The notes: generated from the sequence alone by a model not told the origin. Shown: positions 28,236-37,579, counted from the stretch's first letter. The stretch: DNA of 64,000 nt from Erysipelotrichaceae bacterium (GCA_017442805.1 JAFRZA010000011.1:21715-85714), one strand, 5' to 3'. A program made the numbers and translations.

Positions 28236-29948
28236 TTAGTTAGGCTGTTGTCTTAACAATTCCCACAGGCAGCGGGCGCTTTCCCTGAGATTGCCGGGAT
28301 GATCGGTTGCCAGATTGGTATACAGCTGACCGGTGAAGACGCCGTTTTCCAGCAGCCGGCCGAAGATCTCATCCATGATGCTGAGATAGCTTTCCGACTG
28401 CTGCCGGGTAAGGCAGAACTTCATCGGGGAACCGCTCACCAGCATCTCCCGGCCTTCATCATCGCGGATCACGCGCTTTCCTTCAATCAGGCAGCTTCTG
28501 CAGTCTTCATAATCCGCAAAGCGCTCCACTCCGGCAGTGTTTTCATAGTTGTTGGCGTAAAGCACCATGTCGACGCGGTGATCGGCCCTGACGGTCTCAT
28601 AGCCGCTGAAGGGCAGAATGACCATGGCGTCCGGCTTCTGCATGTTGATGAAGATGCCCTTCTCCACATCGCGGACGACACTCTGAGAGAGATTGCCGAT
28701 CCTTTCAAATCCGCCGGTCTCACTGCCGTTGGCCACCACCTGACCGTCCGCGATCTTCAGAGAACCGACGCCGTCAAAGACGACTTCCAGACGCTTGACG
28801 GTCTTATCGCTGCGCACTTCATCGGACAGGGAGCGCAGGGCTTCGAGAGTTTCGCTCTTTCCCGCGCCTGTTTCCCCGAGCAGCAACAGACTTTTGCGGC
28901 TGTCATCCCTGAAGAAGATGTCCATCATCGATCCGCGGACCGGAAGACGGCCGCGGTCCAGCTGGGCCAGATCGTGCAGCGTCAGAATGGCGTTGCGGAT
29001 GCTGACGAAGCTTTCATCGCGGTAATTGCGGTAGACGGCCGCCAGATGGATGCCGTTTTTCACATCGTGATAGTAACCGATCTGCTGGCTGTCGGACGGC
29101 AGGCCGAACAGGCAGATCAGATCTGCCTTTTTCTCAAGACAGTCGTTTTCACCAGCCAATTCAAAGAGATTGGCCAGACAGACGGCCTGCGCCAGGTAGT
29201 CCTTATGGAAATAGGTCAGACAGAGCAGGTCGGCAACCTTAAGGGGCAGGCAGTAATAATCCCGGCTGTCCAGTTTGAAGGAAGCCAGAGGATTGGCAGT
29301 CAGGCTGATTGGCCGGATATTGTCTTCAGCGCCGTCAAAATCCATCATCAGCGGCGTTTTCAACAGCAGCCTGGCCACAAAGGGAATGTTGCGCAGGGAT
29401 GCGTAGCCCCGGGGAAGTCTGATCCGGTATTTCGTCAGCAGGCAGCTGCCGCTGGTACCTCCTGAAGTCTCACGGATGACTTTTTCGGCTCTGCCGGAAA
29501 GTTTCTCCAGACAGCTGCGGTACAGCTGGCGGATCAGGCTGCTGTACTTCTCGTCGTATTCGCCGAAGTTTTCCGCCAGGGCATCGGCACGGTTGCCGCT
29601 TATCACGGTGAAGCGGCTGCGGCTGCGCCAGCTGCGGTAACAGTCCTCGACGATGTAGAGGGCCTTCATGCAGTCCAGTTCGCTCATCTCCTGGGGCCGT
29701 CCCCGACCTGCCGGAGCGATCAGAAGGCTTTTGGTCAGTTCGATCAGCGAAGGCACCATCTCTTCCAGCGGCCTGCCGTTGGTCAGCCAGCGGTAAACGC
29801 GGATGTCCCGCACCGCCAATTCCTTGAAGTAACGTTCAAGAAAGACGGCAAAGCCGTCAGACGAAACGATTTCCTCAGTTGAATTATAGAAGCGGCTGGA
29901 CAGATTGACGATGACCGTCTCGCCAGCCAGATAAAGTGATTCCTTCAT
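28236..29948 (-). CDS. PEPCK-like P-loop protein of unknown function
   Basis: About 570 residues. The first 340 are not recognised. At 359-366 is a clear P-loop, GETGAGKS, followed by ET as in HPr kinase and PEPCK-type nucleotide binding. FDGVGSL (393-399) stands where PEPCK-like proteins have a metal-binding acidic turn, and GSETGGF and a YANNYE block follow. These resemble a family of PEP-carboxykinase-like proteins of anaerobic Firmicutes, but the normal PEPCK size and substrate motifs are not evident. It is probably a kinase or phosphotransferase. GTG 29951 is possible, but ATG 29948 overlaps the upstream stop (TGATG) and follows GGAG, so it is preferred. Translationally coupled to the TrmH gene. 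Confidence 0.6.
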   Translation of the reverse strand: MKESLYLAGETVIVNLSSRFYNSTEEIVSSDGFAVFLERYFKELAVRDIRVYRWLTNGRPLEEMVPSLIELTKSLLIAPAGRGRPQEMSELDCMKALYIVEDCYRSWRSRSRFTVISGNRADALAENFGEYDEKYSSLIRQLYRSCLEKLSGRAEKVIRETSGGTSGSCLLTKYRIRLPRGYASLRNIPFVARLLLKTPLMMDFDGAEDNIRPISLTANPLASFKLDSRDYYCLPLKVADLLCLTYFHKDYLAQAVCLANLFELAGENDCLEKKADLICLFGLPSDSQQIGYYHDVKNGIHLAAVYRNYRDESFVSIRNAILTLHDLAQLDRGRLPVRGSMMDIFFRDDSRKSLLLLGETGAGKSETLEALRSLSDEVRSDKTVKRLEVVFDGVGSLKIADGQVVANGSETGGFERIGNLSQSVVRDVEKGIFINMQKPDAMVILPFSGYETVRADHRVDMVLYANNYENTAGVERFADYEDCRSCLIEGKRVIRDDEGREMLVSGSPMKFCLTRQQSESYLSIMDEIFGRLLENGVFTGQLYTNLATDHPGNLRESARCLWELLRQQPN

Positions 29949-30685
29949 CACTCACTCTCCATGCTCTTCTGCCGGAACACCTCGGAAGCGATGACTGCCA
30001 TGGCGCTGGCGCCGTTGAGGGCGTTGCGGAAGTCGCTGGCGTAAGGTATGTAGATGAAGTCATCGCTGTTATCAAGAATCACCCGGGACAGACCTCTCAT
30101 CGGTCCGCCCAGACAGATCAGAATGCCCTTTTCGGTAAAGTCATAGTCGTAGAGACAGATGGGATCGCCGCCCCGGTAAGCCGAGATGACGCGGATGCCG
30201 TTGCTCTTGAGGACTTCAAGAGCCATCTGCAGATCGCCGACATGGCAGATCGGCAGCATCTCCGAAGCGCCGGCGGAGGACTTGATGATCGTGGAATCGT
30301 CGAAGTCGACGATGTGATCCTTCAGTATTATGCCGTCGCAGCCGAAGGCGTACAGGCTTCTGATCACATAACCGAGATTGTAGCTGTCTTCCACCCCCTC
30401 GACCAGGGCCAGGAAGGGCTTTTCACGGTAAAGAAGCGAAGTAAGCGACTGCAGCTTGCGTTCGGAAACCTCGGCGATGATGCCGCCGTGGGTCTTGCCC
30501 GCAGCCAGCTCGTCGATCTTGTCGGGAGTCACCTTTTCGACTTCGATATGCTTCATCTGGGCCTGATGGGTGATGTAGGTCACATCAGAACCGCTCTTGT
30601 TATAGGAAATGTAGATTTTGCTGACCCGGCGGTATTTGGAAGCCAGGGCTGCCTTTGTCGCGATTGCGCCTTCGATAATGCTCAT
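29948..30685 (-). CDS. TrmH/SpoU-family RNA 2'-O-methyltransferase
   Basis: 245 residues. SPOUT enzymes methylate ribose 2'-OH of rRNA or tRNA with SAM. An N-terminal substrate-binding domain (to about 85) precedes the trefoil-knot domain. Motif 1 is VEGVEDSYNLGYVIRS, motif 2 ICLGGPMRGLSR and motif 3 IPYASDFRNALNGASAM. Motif 1 keeps the N-x-x-x-x-x-R spacing but has Tyr-Asn-Leu-Gly-Tyr rather than the usual Pro-x-Asn-x-Gly. The target RNA is unknown. It lies 3 bases after the U32 gene in a run with tRNA-modification genes. Confidence 0.85.
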   Translation of the reverse strand: MSIIEGAIATKAALASKYRRVSKIYISYNKSGSDVTYITHQAQMKHIEVEKVTPDKIDELAAGKTHGGIIAEVSERKLQSLTSLLYREKPFLALVEGVEDSYNLGYVIRSLYAFGCDGIILKDHIVDFDDSTIIKSSAGASEMLPICHVGDLQMALEVLKSNGIRVISAYRGGDPICLYDYDFTEKGILICLGGPMRGLSRVILDNSDDFIYIPYASDFRNALNGASAMAVIASEVFRQKSMESE

Positions 30686-30688
30686 ACA

Positions 30689-31879
30689 CTAATCCTCACT
30701 CATCTTTATGAAACTGTAGCGGTCGGCCGGCGCCGGCAGTTTCACCCACAGTCTCTGCATCGGCCGGTTGGCGATCTCTACTTCCTGTCCGTCCTCGTCA
30801 GTCATTCTTTCCACCCGGAAACTGATGTCCTGTCCCTGCGGGTTCATCAGAGCCAGCAGATCGCCCTTCCTGTAGAAATTACGGGTCTCCAGCAGACCGA
30901 AGCCGTCGCGGTAGTCGGTCACGGAAGCCACGTAGTTCTGGGAAGGCTGGGAGGGCAGAGTGTAGATCTGCGAACCGCTTTCCCGGCCGCCGTAAAAGCC
31001 ATTATAAGTCGGCCGGTTGGCGACTCTGGCCAGCATTTTCTTTCCACAGGCCAGATCTTCGCCGCTTATCTCACCATTATTATAATATCTGTCAATCATA
31101 AAGCGGTATGCTTTTATGACATTTGCCAGGTAGTAAGCCGTCTTCATTCTTCCTTCGATCTTCAGGGAAGCGACATTCAGCCTCAGCAGATCCTCCAGAT
31201 AATCAGCCGCCGCCATGTCCCGGGAACCCAGGGAAAGCAGGCAATCCGGCCTGTCCAGAAGCTGTTCGCCATGGTAGAGATGATAATTCCAGCGGCACGA
31301 CTGAGCGCAGCCGCCCCGGTTGGCATCACGGTTGGTCAGCAGGTTGGAAATGGTGCAGCGGCCGGAATAGTTGGCGCACATGCCGCCGTGGATGAATACC
31401 TCGATTGGCATTTCAACCCTGCTCATGATCGTTTTCAGATTCATAAGATCCACTTCCCGTCCCAGCACCAGCCGGTCAGCCCCCTGCTTCTGCCAGTAGG
31501 CCGCGGCCAGGGAATTGGTCGTAGTCTGCTGGGTGGAGATGTGGACTTCCAGATCCGGAGCTGCCTGACGGCAGATGGTCATGATGGCGCGCGAAGCGCA
31601 GATGATGGCGTCGATGCCGAAATCCTGAAGCGTCTTCAGATATTCCGGCAGCCCGATGAAATCACTGTCGTGGGGGATCATGTTGACGGTAACGTAGGCC
31701 CTGCATCCGTACTCATGAGCGAAGTCCGCGGCTTCTCTGATGTCCTCAAGAGAAAAGTTGGAAGCCCTGGCGCGCAGGGAAAACTGCCGGCCGCCGAAAT
31801 AGACGGCGTCGGCGCCGTACATGACGGCGATCTTCAGTCTTTCCAGATCACCGGCCGGAGCCAGAAGTTCCGTTTTCAT
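30689..31879 (-). CDS. U32 family protein (TrhP-like, tRNA U34 hydroxylation)
   Basis: 396 residues. Annotated historically as peptidase U32, but characterised relatives (YrrO and YrrN in Bacillus, YegQ/TrhP in E. coli) are needed for prephenate-dependent 5-hydroxyuridine at tRNA position 34. It shows the family start ELLAPAGDLERLKIAVMYGADAVYFGG, conserved cysteines in GGMCANYSGRC and GGCAQSCRW (likely iron-sulfur ligands) and the signature SLKIEGRMKTAYYLANV. It overlaps the shorter U32 gene upstream by 4 bases, the usual paired arrangement in Firmicutes. Confidence 0.9.
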   Translation of the reverse strand: MKTELLAPAGDLERLKIAVMYGADAVYFGGRQFSLRARASNFSLEDIREAADFAHEYGCRAYVTVNMIPHDSDFIGLPEYLKTLQDFGIDAIICASRAIMTICRQAAPDLEVHISTQQTTTNSLAAAYWQKQGADRLVLGREVDLMNLKTIMSRVEMPIEVFIHGGMCANYSGRCTISNLLTNRDANRGGCAQSCRWNYHLYHGEQLLDRPDCLLSLGSRDMAAADYLEDLLRLNVASLKIEGRMKTAYYLANVIKAYRFMIDRYYNNGEISGEDLACGKKMLARVANRPTYNGFYGGRESGSQIYTLPSQPSQNYVASVTDYRDGFGLLETRNFYRKGDLLALMNPQGQDISFRVERMTDEDGQEVEIANRPMQRLWVKLPAPADRYSFIKMSED

Positions 31880-32763
31880 GCTTCCTCCTTGTTCAGCACC
31901 GTATCACGGACGGCTAAGACGCTGAGGTATTCTCTGCGACCGTCAGGATCCGGCAGATTTTTCAGCGCTTCTTTTTCGCTGAGCTGACCGTCGAGCACCT
32001 GCTGATGCAGCTGCAGAGCCTTGAGGACATCCTCGTCACGATCAAAGACGCCGTCAAAGATGACGCCGCAAAGCGGAAGGACGGAAATCTCTCTTACCGC
32101 ATCCAGACCGTGCATGGTCGGACCGTAAAGCCAGCTGCCCGCCTTCTTTTCGATGATGGGCATCATCAGTTCTCTGCTCTCTTCCTGAAGATAATAATCA
32201 TCGGCATGTTCCCCCTCATCCTCAAGATAAAGGGAAATGAAGCGGCGCTTGCTGACGGACAGCAGAGACGGGCCGTAAAGACGCAGCCAGCAGTAACCGC
32301 TGTTGGCCTCCGCCATCGCCCGGACATCACGGAAGGGAACTTCCTTGGAAATGACGCAGCCTTCCAGACCGTCAGCTTTCAGCTGAGCAATCTCCCGGCT
32401 GCTGGTCAGCAGCGTTTCCGGTCCGTAGATGCAGGGCAGGGACAGTTCTTCCCTTTCCTTCAGCATCCAGACAGCCAGATCGCTGATCAGCAAGCCGTCA
32501 GCCTGACAGCCGCTCAGAAAGCGCAGGTAATCGGCAAGATCATCCAGTTCGTCTTCATCATAGAGCCTGTCGACTCGGACGATGACCCTGATGTCCAGCC
32601 GGTGAGCCGCGGAAATGAAACTGCTGATCTGTTCCCGCGTAAGAATACTGTTTCCGCTGGAAAAACGCCCGTCGCTGATCAGCGCATGGCTGACCGCAAG
32701 GCGGGCGGCGCGGGACAGGCTTTTCTCTTTGTTAAGTGAAACCAAAACGTTCATCTTTTTCAT
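31876..32763 (-). CDS. Short U32-like protein (YrrN-like partner)
   Basis: 295 residues with a TIM-barrel-like pattern typical of the shorter U32 partner in Firmicutes. It lacks the Cys-rich segment and the IEGRMK signature of its larger neighbour. It begins 5 bases after the flippase stop and overlaps the next gene by 4 bases. The start is uncertain: ATG 32763 lacks a clear ribosome site, while ATG 32754 has a GGAT ahead at normal distance. Probably forms part of the tRNA ho5U34 pathway with the larger U32 protein. Assignment rests on pairing and weak similarity. Confidence 0.7.
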   Translation of the reverse strand: MKKMNVLVSLNKEKSLSRAARLAVSHALISDGRFSSGNSILTREQISSFISAAHRLDIRVIVRVDRLYDEDELDDLADYLRFLSGCQADGLLISDLAVWMLKEREELSLPCIYGPETLLTSSREIAQLKADGLEGCVISKEVPFRDVRAMAEANSGYCWLRLYGPSLLSVSKRRFISLYLEDEGEHADDYYLQEESRELMMPIIEKKAGSWLYGPTMHGLDAVREISVLPLCGVIFDGVFDRDEDVLKALQLHQQVLDGQLSEKEALKNLPDPDGRREYLSVLAVRDTVLNKEEA

Positions 32764-32768
32764 CCGTG

Positions 32769-34316
32769 TTAATGAGTGAATTTCTTCAACAGCCCCTTGG
32801 CGAAGCCCAGAAGCTTGCTGACGAACCAGCCGATGGCCTGACGGTAGGCGGGATCATGCCAGTAGAAGGCAAACAGCAGACCCAGGGAAACGACGACAAC
32901 GCTGACGCCCCTGACCAGCAGACCGATGATTTCCTCAGGCATGAAGGAAGTCACGAAGTAGCAGGCGGCGCAGACGATCAGGGATATGATGACTTCTCTG
33001 ATCTCCCAGCGGTAATAGGAACCGACGGGCTCGTGGAAGAAGTGCCTGAACAGGACTTTGTCCAGGAAGGGAACGCTGACGGCATAGGTCAGCGCGGATG
33101 CGCCGATGACGCCGTAAAGGCCAAGCGGCCTGACCAGGATGATGCTTAAGACGATGTTGACGATGTTGGCCACGTAAAGTCTGACCATGTCCTCGCGCCA
33201 TAATCCGGCGGCGTCCTTGTAGAGCATGACGATCTTCTCCATGACCGTAAAGTAGAAGTACAGGACAAAGAGAATGACCAGCCCGATCGGCAGCAGGTTT
33301 TCCTTACCGAAGCTTAGCTTGATGAAAGGCTGATACAGGCACAGCATCGCCGCCGAGCAGACGGTGATCAGCCAGCTGTTGATGTAGCTGAACTTGTAGA
33401 AGTTGTTCATGACCTTTCCGCGGTCCTCGACGACCATCGAGTTGCCGACGCCGGCCAGCATGGATTCGTAGATTACCGTCAGCAGACCCAGCACGCCGCT
33501 GAGAACATAGTAATAGTTGTTGTAGATGGCGGAGATCTCCAGGGAGATGGCCGCGGTGATGACGATGGTATCGATGGAAGTCATCAGCATGCTTGAGATC
33601 TTTACCGACATCAGCGGCATGATCTTGCTCTTGATCTCGGCCTTCTTGTCTTCCGTGATCTGCGCTTTTTGAATCAGATGCGGATAGTGTCTGTCAACGT
33701 AAAGGGAAACCAGTATTCCCCTCAGAGTCGTGGTGACCGGCAGCATGAAGGCGTAAAGGTAGAAGTTCTTGGTCAGATAGAGAACGATGATCTGGCCGCC
33801 GTAAAGCACCACCATGGAAATGAAGCCGGCCGTGGAAACGATGTCGTTGGCCTGCATGGCGCTTAACAGCGAAGACTTCCAGGCAAAAAGAATGTAAGAC
33901 AGCGCCGTATGCACCAGGTAGATCAGATAAAGCAGGTAGAGGTTGATGTCCGCGGGCACGTCGCCATTGATCAGATGCGGCAGAAAGGGCATGATGGCGA
34001 TGCCGGCCACCATGACGAAAGTGCCGATCAGAAGATACATCTTCTTCAGATAGGTGACGATCTGGCAGATCGTTTCCTGGTCATCTTCAGCGATCGGCTT
34101 GTAGAGGTAGTAGACTACCGCGATGCCGAAACCCAGTTCCGACAGACAGAGAACATGCAAAATGGAATTAAACATTCCGCTTAATCCCAGATAGTCTATT
34201 CCCAGTTTCTTAAGGACGATTATTCTCAGTATGTAAGGGCCGATCAGGCGGGTGATCTTTTCCATCATCCCCCAGAAACTGCCCGATATTGTCTTTTTCG
34301 TTCTTTCAATTTTCAT
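32769..34316 (-). CDS. Wzx-type polysaccharide flippase (MOP superfamily)
   Basis: About 515 residues with 12-14 hydrophobic segments, the layout of MOP-family lipid-linked oligosaccharide flippases. The N-terminus (SGSFWGMMEKITRLIGPYILRIIVLKKLG) matches the first helix of Wzx proteins. No glycosyltransferase genes are nearby, so it is an isolated copy and its sugar is unknown. Three in-frame starts are adjacent (GTG 34322, ATG 34319, ATG 34316). ATG 34316 is best spaced (7 bases) from GAGG. An extended -10 (TGGTATAAT, TATAAT at 34350-34355) precedes it. Confidence 0.85.
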   Translation of the reverse strand: MKIERTKKTISGSFWGMMEKITRLIGPYILRIIVLKKLGIDYLGLSGMFNSILHVLCLSELGFGIAVVYYLYKPIAEDDQETICQIVTYLKKMYLLIGTFVMVAGIAIMPFLPHLINGDVPADINLYLLYLIYLVHTALSYILFAWKSSLLSAMQANDIVSTAGFISMVVLYGGQIIVLYLTKNFYLYAFMLPVTTTLRGILVSLYVDRHYPHLIQKAQITEDKKAEIKSKIMPLMSVKISSMLMTSIDTIVITAAISLEISAIYNNYYYVLSGVLGLLTVIYESMLAGVGNSMVVEDRGKVMNNFYKFSYINSWLITVCSAAMLCLYQPFIKLSFGKENLLPIGLVILFVLYFYFTVMEKIVMLYKDAAGLWREDMVRLYVANIVNIVLSIILVRPLGLYGVIGASALTYAVSVPFLDKVLFRHFFHEPVGSYYRWEIREVIISLIVCAACYFVTSFMPEEIIGLLVRGVSVVVVSLGLLFAFYWHDPAYRQAIGWFVSKLLGFAKGLLKKFTH

Positions 34317-34349
34317 CATCACACCTCATTTGCGGTTCTGACAACAAAA

Positions 34350-34358
34350 ATTATACCA
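34350..34358 (-). promoter_or_regulatory. Extended -10 promoter of flippase gene
   Basis: TGGTATAAT on the minus strand, in the 65-base gap after the Nnr-like gene. It suggests the flippase-U32-TrmH run can start its own transcript. Confidence 0.55.
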
Positions 34359-34381
34359 TATCCGCGCTTGCTTTTTCCGCT

Positions 34382-35827
34382 CTATTTGCTCAGCTCATAA
34401 AGCTGCCGGTTGAGCTGCTCGGTCAGCTGCTGAGCGGAAATGGCGTATTTATAATGATCCCTGGTGTAGTTCTCCGCTGCCCGGTAACAGATCTCATTGG
34501 CGCAGCACAGGGACATCCGGTCGTTTTTCTGGGCCAGCAGAGCTCCGCAGCAGCCCGTCAGAACGTCCGTCAGACCGGCCTTGTGGTCCAGCACGTCGCT
34601 GTTGCGTCCGATGCTGACGCCCTGGCTGTCAATGGCCAGAGAGTTGGCGGAACGGTAGAGGATCTTCAGATCGCCGTACTTGCGGCAGCTGCCGACGGCG
34701 TCATCCAGGAAACTGGACGGGGAGATCGGGCCGAAGAAATCTTCGTAGCCGTTCTGATCCAGCATCAGCGCTGTCGCCGCTCTTCTTTCCAGAAGCTGCG
34801 CCTGCGGCCGGAGGTCTCCGGCACCGGAGGGAGTAAACAGCAGCGGACGTCCGCTTTCCATCAGTTTCTCCACGATCAGCTGGCCGCGGTCAAAACCGCC
34901 CCAGTATACGATCAGATCGTAGCGGCTGTAGTCGATCTGCTTGAGGTCGCCGCCGAGGTTGTCGTCATCCAGAAGGATCCTCTCCACCTCGTAGAGCCGG
35001 CTGCCCGTCATGTCATAGCTGAGTCTGTCCCCGGCCAGGGTAACGCTGTCGCAGCCGGAAGCCAATAAGCTCTGGCAGGTCAGCAGATAACCGGAAGTCG
35101 AAAGACCGCTGCCGGCAAACAGCAGCACTGAAGTATGGCTGTCCATCTTCAATACCTGTTCTTTCAGCTGTCTGTCCTCCAGAGTTTCAATGTTGGAGGA
35201 TATCGACCCGATGGCGTCATAGCTCAGGCCGACCGGCTGGCAGATGATCTCGCCGGCATACTCGCAGCCCGGCTTCAGATACAGGCCGATCTTCGGCAGT
35301 TCGATGGTCATGGTCTTGTCAGCTCTGATGCAGCAGCCGTACAGCGAGCCGTCATTGCCGTCCAGGCCGCTGGGCAGATCGCAGCTGAGCACGTAATTGT
35401 CGTTTTCGTTTACCCAGTTGATGATGTAGTTGTCGGGGTAGCTGATCATCTCGTCCAGTTCACTGCCGAACAGACAGTCAACGACGTAGCGGCTCTGCTC
35501 GACGACTTCCTTCATCGCCCTGGGATTGTCGATGACCTGCAGACCATTCTGGACGGCCAGCTGGTAGAAGGTATTGTCGCTGGCGCCGTGATAGATGATG
35601 CGCGGGGCAATGTGGCTGTTTTTCAGCAGCAGGTAAGCCAGCATGAAACCGTAGGAACCGTTGGCGTTATCGCCGCACAGGATCAGCACGTCCCGGGCTC
35701 CATCCTGCAGAATGATGTTCTGCAGAGCCTGAGCAACCAGAACGGCGTAGTCCTGCGGACTGTATCTTCCTTCATTGATGTCGCGGCTCTCGATCAGCCG
35801 CATCTGTGAACTGCTTACGACTTTCAT
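34382..35827 (-). CDS. Divergent NAD(P)H-hydrate epimerase/dehydratase (YjeF/Nnr-like)
   Basis: 481 residues with the two-domain layout of bifunctional NAD(P)HX repair enzymes. The N-terminal YjeF_N-like epimerase domain (about 1-215) has GDNANGSYG where the family has G-x-G-N-N-G-G-D-G, but keeps CDLPSGLDGNDG. The C-terminal ribokinase-like ADP-dependent dehydratase domain ends with AGLTDVLTG where the family has GSGDVLxG: the Asp is kept but the glycine turn is changed. Both signature loops are therefore altered. It may be a divergent active enzyme or one drifting in function. Part of the recX-yhaM run. Confidence 0.75.
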   Translation of the reverse strand: MKVVSSSQMRLIESRDINEGRYSPQDYAVLVAQALQNIILQDGARDVLILCGDNANGSYGFMLAYLLLKNSHIAPRIIYHGASDNTFYQLAVQNGLQVIDNPRAMKEVVEQSRYVVDCLFGSELDEMISYPDNYIINWVNENDNYVLSCDLPSGLDGNDGSLYGCCIRADKTMTIELPKIGLYLKPGCEYAGEIICQPVGLSYDAIGSISSNIETLEDRQLKEQVLKMDSHTSVLLFAGSGLSTSGYLLTCQSLLASGCDSVTLAGDRLSYDMTGSRLYEVERILLDDDNLGGDLKQIDYSRYDLIVYWGGFDRGQLIVEKLMESGRPLLFTPSGAGDLRPQAQLLERRAATALMLDQNGYEDFFGPISPSSFLDDAVGSCRKYGDLKILYRSANSLAIDSQGVSIGRNSDVLDHKAGLTDVLTGCCGALLAQKNDRMSLCCANEICYRAAENYTRDHYKYAISAQQLTEQLNRQLYELSK

Positions 35828-35845
35828 AACTCACGTCCTGCCTTC

Positions 35846-36778
35846 TTACTTAATGTCATGCTTATAGAAGCTGCGGTTTTCCAGCGCAAAATTGCGCTGG
35901 GTGAACTCCTTGGTTCCCACAGCGGAGAGTTCCTTTTCGATCATGGTCATCTTGGCGTCGATGTCATCGATGTAGTGCAGCGCTTCGGCTTCGATGGTAG
36001 CCGGAAGGACCGGTGAGCCGAATTCGTGTTCGCCGTGATGGGAAAGTACCATGTGCCTGAGCAGCAGCACGGCTTCCGAGTCGATGCCCAGCTTGTCAGC
36101 GGTCTGCTTGATGATGGTCTGGGCGATGGAAATGTGACCGATCAGCTTGCCTTCCAGGGTGTATTCGGTGACCGTTCCCTCGGAAAGCTCGACGACCTTG
36201 CCGATGTCATGCAGAAGAACGCCGGCAACCAGCAGATCGCGGTTTAGATAGGGATAGTTGACGACCATCATGTCCGCCAGTTTCAGCATGCCGCAGATGT
36301 GGGTGGCCAGACCGCCGTAGTATTCGTGGTGGTTGCGCACGGCAGCGGCGCTGGAATAGATCTGCCGGTCGTAGGTGCGGAAGACATCGGAAACGATGCG
36401 GAAGATATCCTGATTATTCAGGGAGTGGATGGCTTCCTCGATCATCGCTCTGAGCTGGGGCTGGCTGTAGGGACCGGTCAGCACGTATTCGCTCATGTCG
36501 ATGACGTCGTTGTCAGTCTCTTCCACGTCTAAAACCTTCAACTGCAGCTGATTGCGGTAGGAAATGACCTCGCCCTTTACCATGATGACCCGTCCCGGGC
36601 GGACGATCTCCAGCTGAGGATCGCGGACGTCCCAGAGCTTGCCCTCAATGGTGCCGGTATTGTCCCGGAAGGTAATGGAAAGATAGGGAGCGTTGGCGTT
36701 GGTAACGCCGCTCTTGCAGGCCACCACCAGCATCGGGCCGGCGACCTGAGTCTTGTTGACGAATTCATTGATCTTCAT
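35846..36778 (-). CDS. yhaM: 3'-5' exoribonuclease YhaM-like (OB fold plus HD domain)
   Basis: 310 residues. Mn2+-dependent 3'-5' exonuclease of RNA (and ssDNA) in Firmicutes. The N-terminal OB-fold (about 1-90, YLSITFRDNTGTIEGKLWD) binds nucleic acid, and the HD-domain has HHEYYGGLATHI followed by LLHDIGK and SHHGEHEFGSP metal ligands. Length and order match YhaM/CbfA. Its start overlaps the end of recX by 14 bases, suggesting translational coupling. Confidence 0.92.
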   Translation of the reverse strand: MKINEFVNKTQVAGPMLVVACKSGVTNANAPYLSITFRDNTGTIEGKLWDVRDPQLEIVRPGRVIMVKGEVISYRNQLQLKVLDVEETDNDVIDMSEYVLTGPYSQPQLRAMIEEAIHSLNNQDIFRIVSDVFRTYDRQIYSSAAAVRNHHEYYGGLATHICGMLKLADMMVVNYPYLNRDLLVAGVLLHDIGKVVELSEGTVTEYTLEGKLIGHISIAQTIIKQTADKLGIDSEAVLLLRHMVLSHHGEHEFGSPVLPATIEAEALHYIDDIDAKMTMIEKELSAVGTKEFTQRNFALENRSFYKHDIK

Positions 36779-37574
36779 AATCTTCCCCTTCCTTAACGTA
36801 AGCCTGCTGTATCATTTCATAACTGTAGCCCCTGGCCAGCAGGTACTGGATGACCTGCCTTCTGAGCTGGGCTCCGTCATGCTTTTTCGCGTATTTTCTG
36901 ACCGCCTTTTCCATGTCGCGGCTGAGATTATCGGTTTCCGCCTCTTCGTCCATCGTCAGATCCAGCTGGCTGATGATCCCGTCGATGTCTTCATAGCCGT
37001 CAGCCATCAGCTGCCGGCGCAGATTCTGCATCTTCTGGCGGTAGGGCTTGCCGTCTTTGCGGTTCCAGATCTTCATGGCACGCTGCTTTCCTCTTTCCAG
37101 CTCATCGCCGTTGTCGACTTCATCGATCAGCTGCTGGGCGATCTGGCGGTCAACGCCCCTTCCGGTTAAATTATACAATGTTTTGCGCTTCCCTAACAGT
37201 TTATTCTGGTCGCTGTAAAGCTGGGAAACCGCGACGTTTTCGTCGTTGAGATAGCCGCTGCGCTTCAGGGAATCCATGATCCTCTGCCGCTGGGCAGCGC
37301 TCAGCTGCTTTATTTCCCTTAACGCCTGCTTCATCTCCCTTTCGCTGTAGTCGCGCACCGAAAGCTTGTGCAGGCAGCGGCGGTAGCCGGCGCAGTAGTC
37401 GGACATTTCCTGAAGCTGTTCCTGCTGCTCAGCGTTCAGCTGCTGATCCGCCTGGAAGGGCTGTTTCAGGTAGTCTTCCAGCAGAACGCGGACCGTCTTT
37501 CTTCCTTCTTCATCTTCGATCCGCAGAGCGACGACATCGCCCAGAACCCGGATCTTTCTGACAAACACATCCAT
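36765..37574 (-). CDS. recX: Regulatory protein RecX
   Basis: 269 residues. RecX binds RecA filaments and limits recombinase activity. Three-helix repeats are seen: YCAGYRRCLHKLSVRDYSEREMKQAL, then the repeat with SLKRSGYLNDENVAVS, and a C-terminal ARGYSYEMIQQAY. It is not next to recA. It follows the HAD gene by 5 bases and overlaps yhaM. Confidence 0.88.
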   Translation of the reverse strand: MDVFVRKIRVLGDVVALRIEDEEGRKTVRVLLEDYLKQPFQADQQLNAEQQEQLQEMSDYCAGYRRCLHKLSVRDYSEREMKQALREIKQLSAAQRQRIMDSLKRSGYLNDENVAVSQLYSDQNKLLGKRKTLYNLTGRGVDRQIAQQLIDEVDNGDELERGKQRAMKIWNRKDGKPYRQKMQNLRRQLMADGYEDIDGIISQLDLTMDEEAETDNLSRDMEKAVRKYAKKHDGAQLRRQVIQYLLARGYSYEMIQQAYVKEGEDYEDQ

Positions 37575-37579
37575 CTTCT

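Noticed and set aside
28299..29465. 388-residue plus-strand open frame
   Set aside because: It is antisense to the PEPCK-like gene. It has no ribosome site or motif, while the minus strand carries a P-loop.
29936..31987. 683-residue plus-strand open frame
   Set aside because: It is antisense to the TrmH and U32 genes, which have clear family motifs and ribosome sites. Long antisense frames are common here because of the codon bias.
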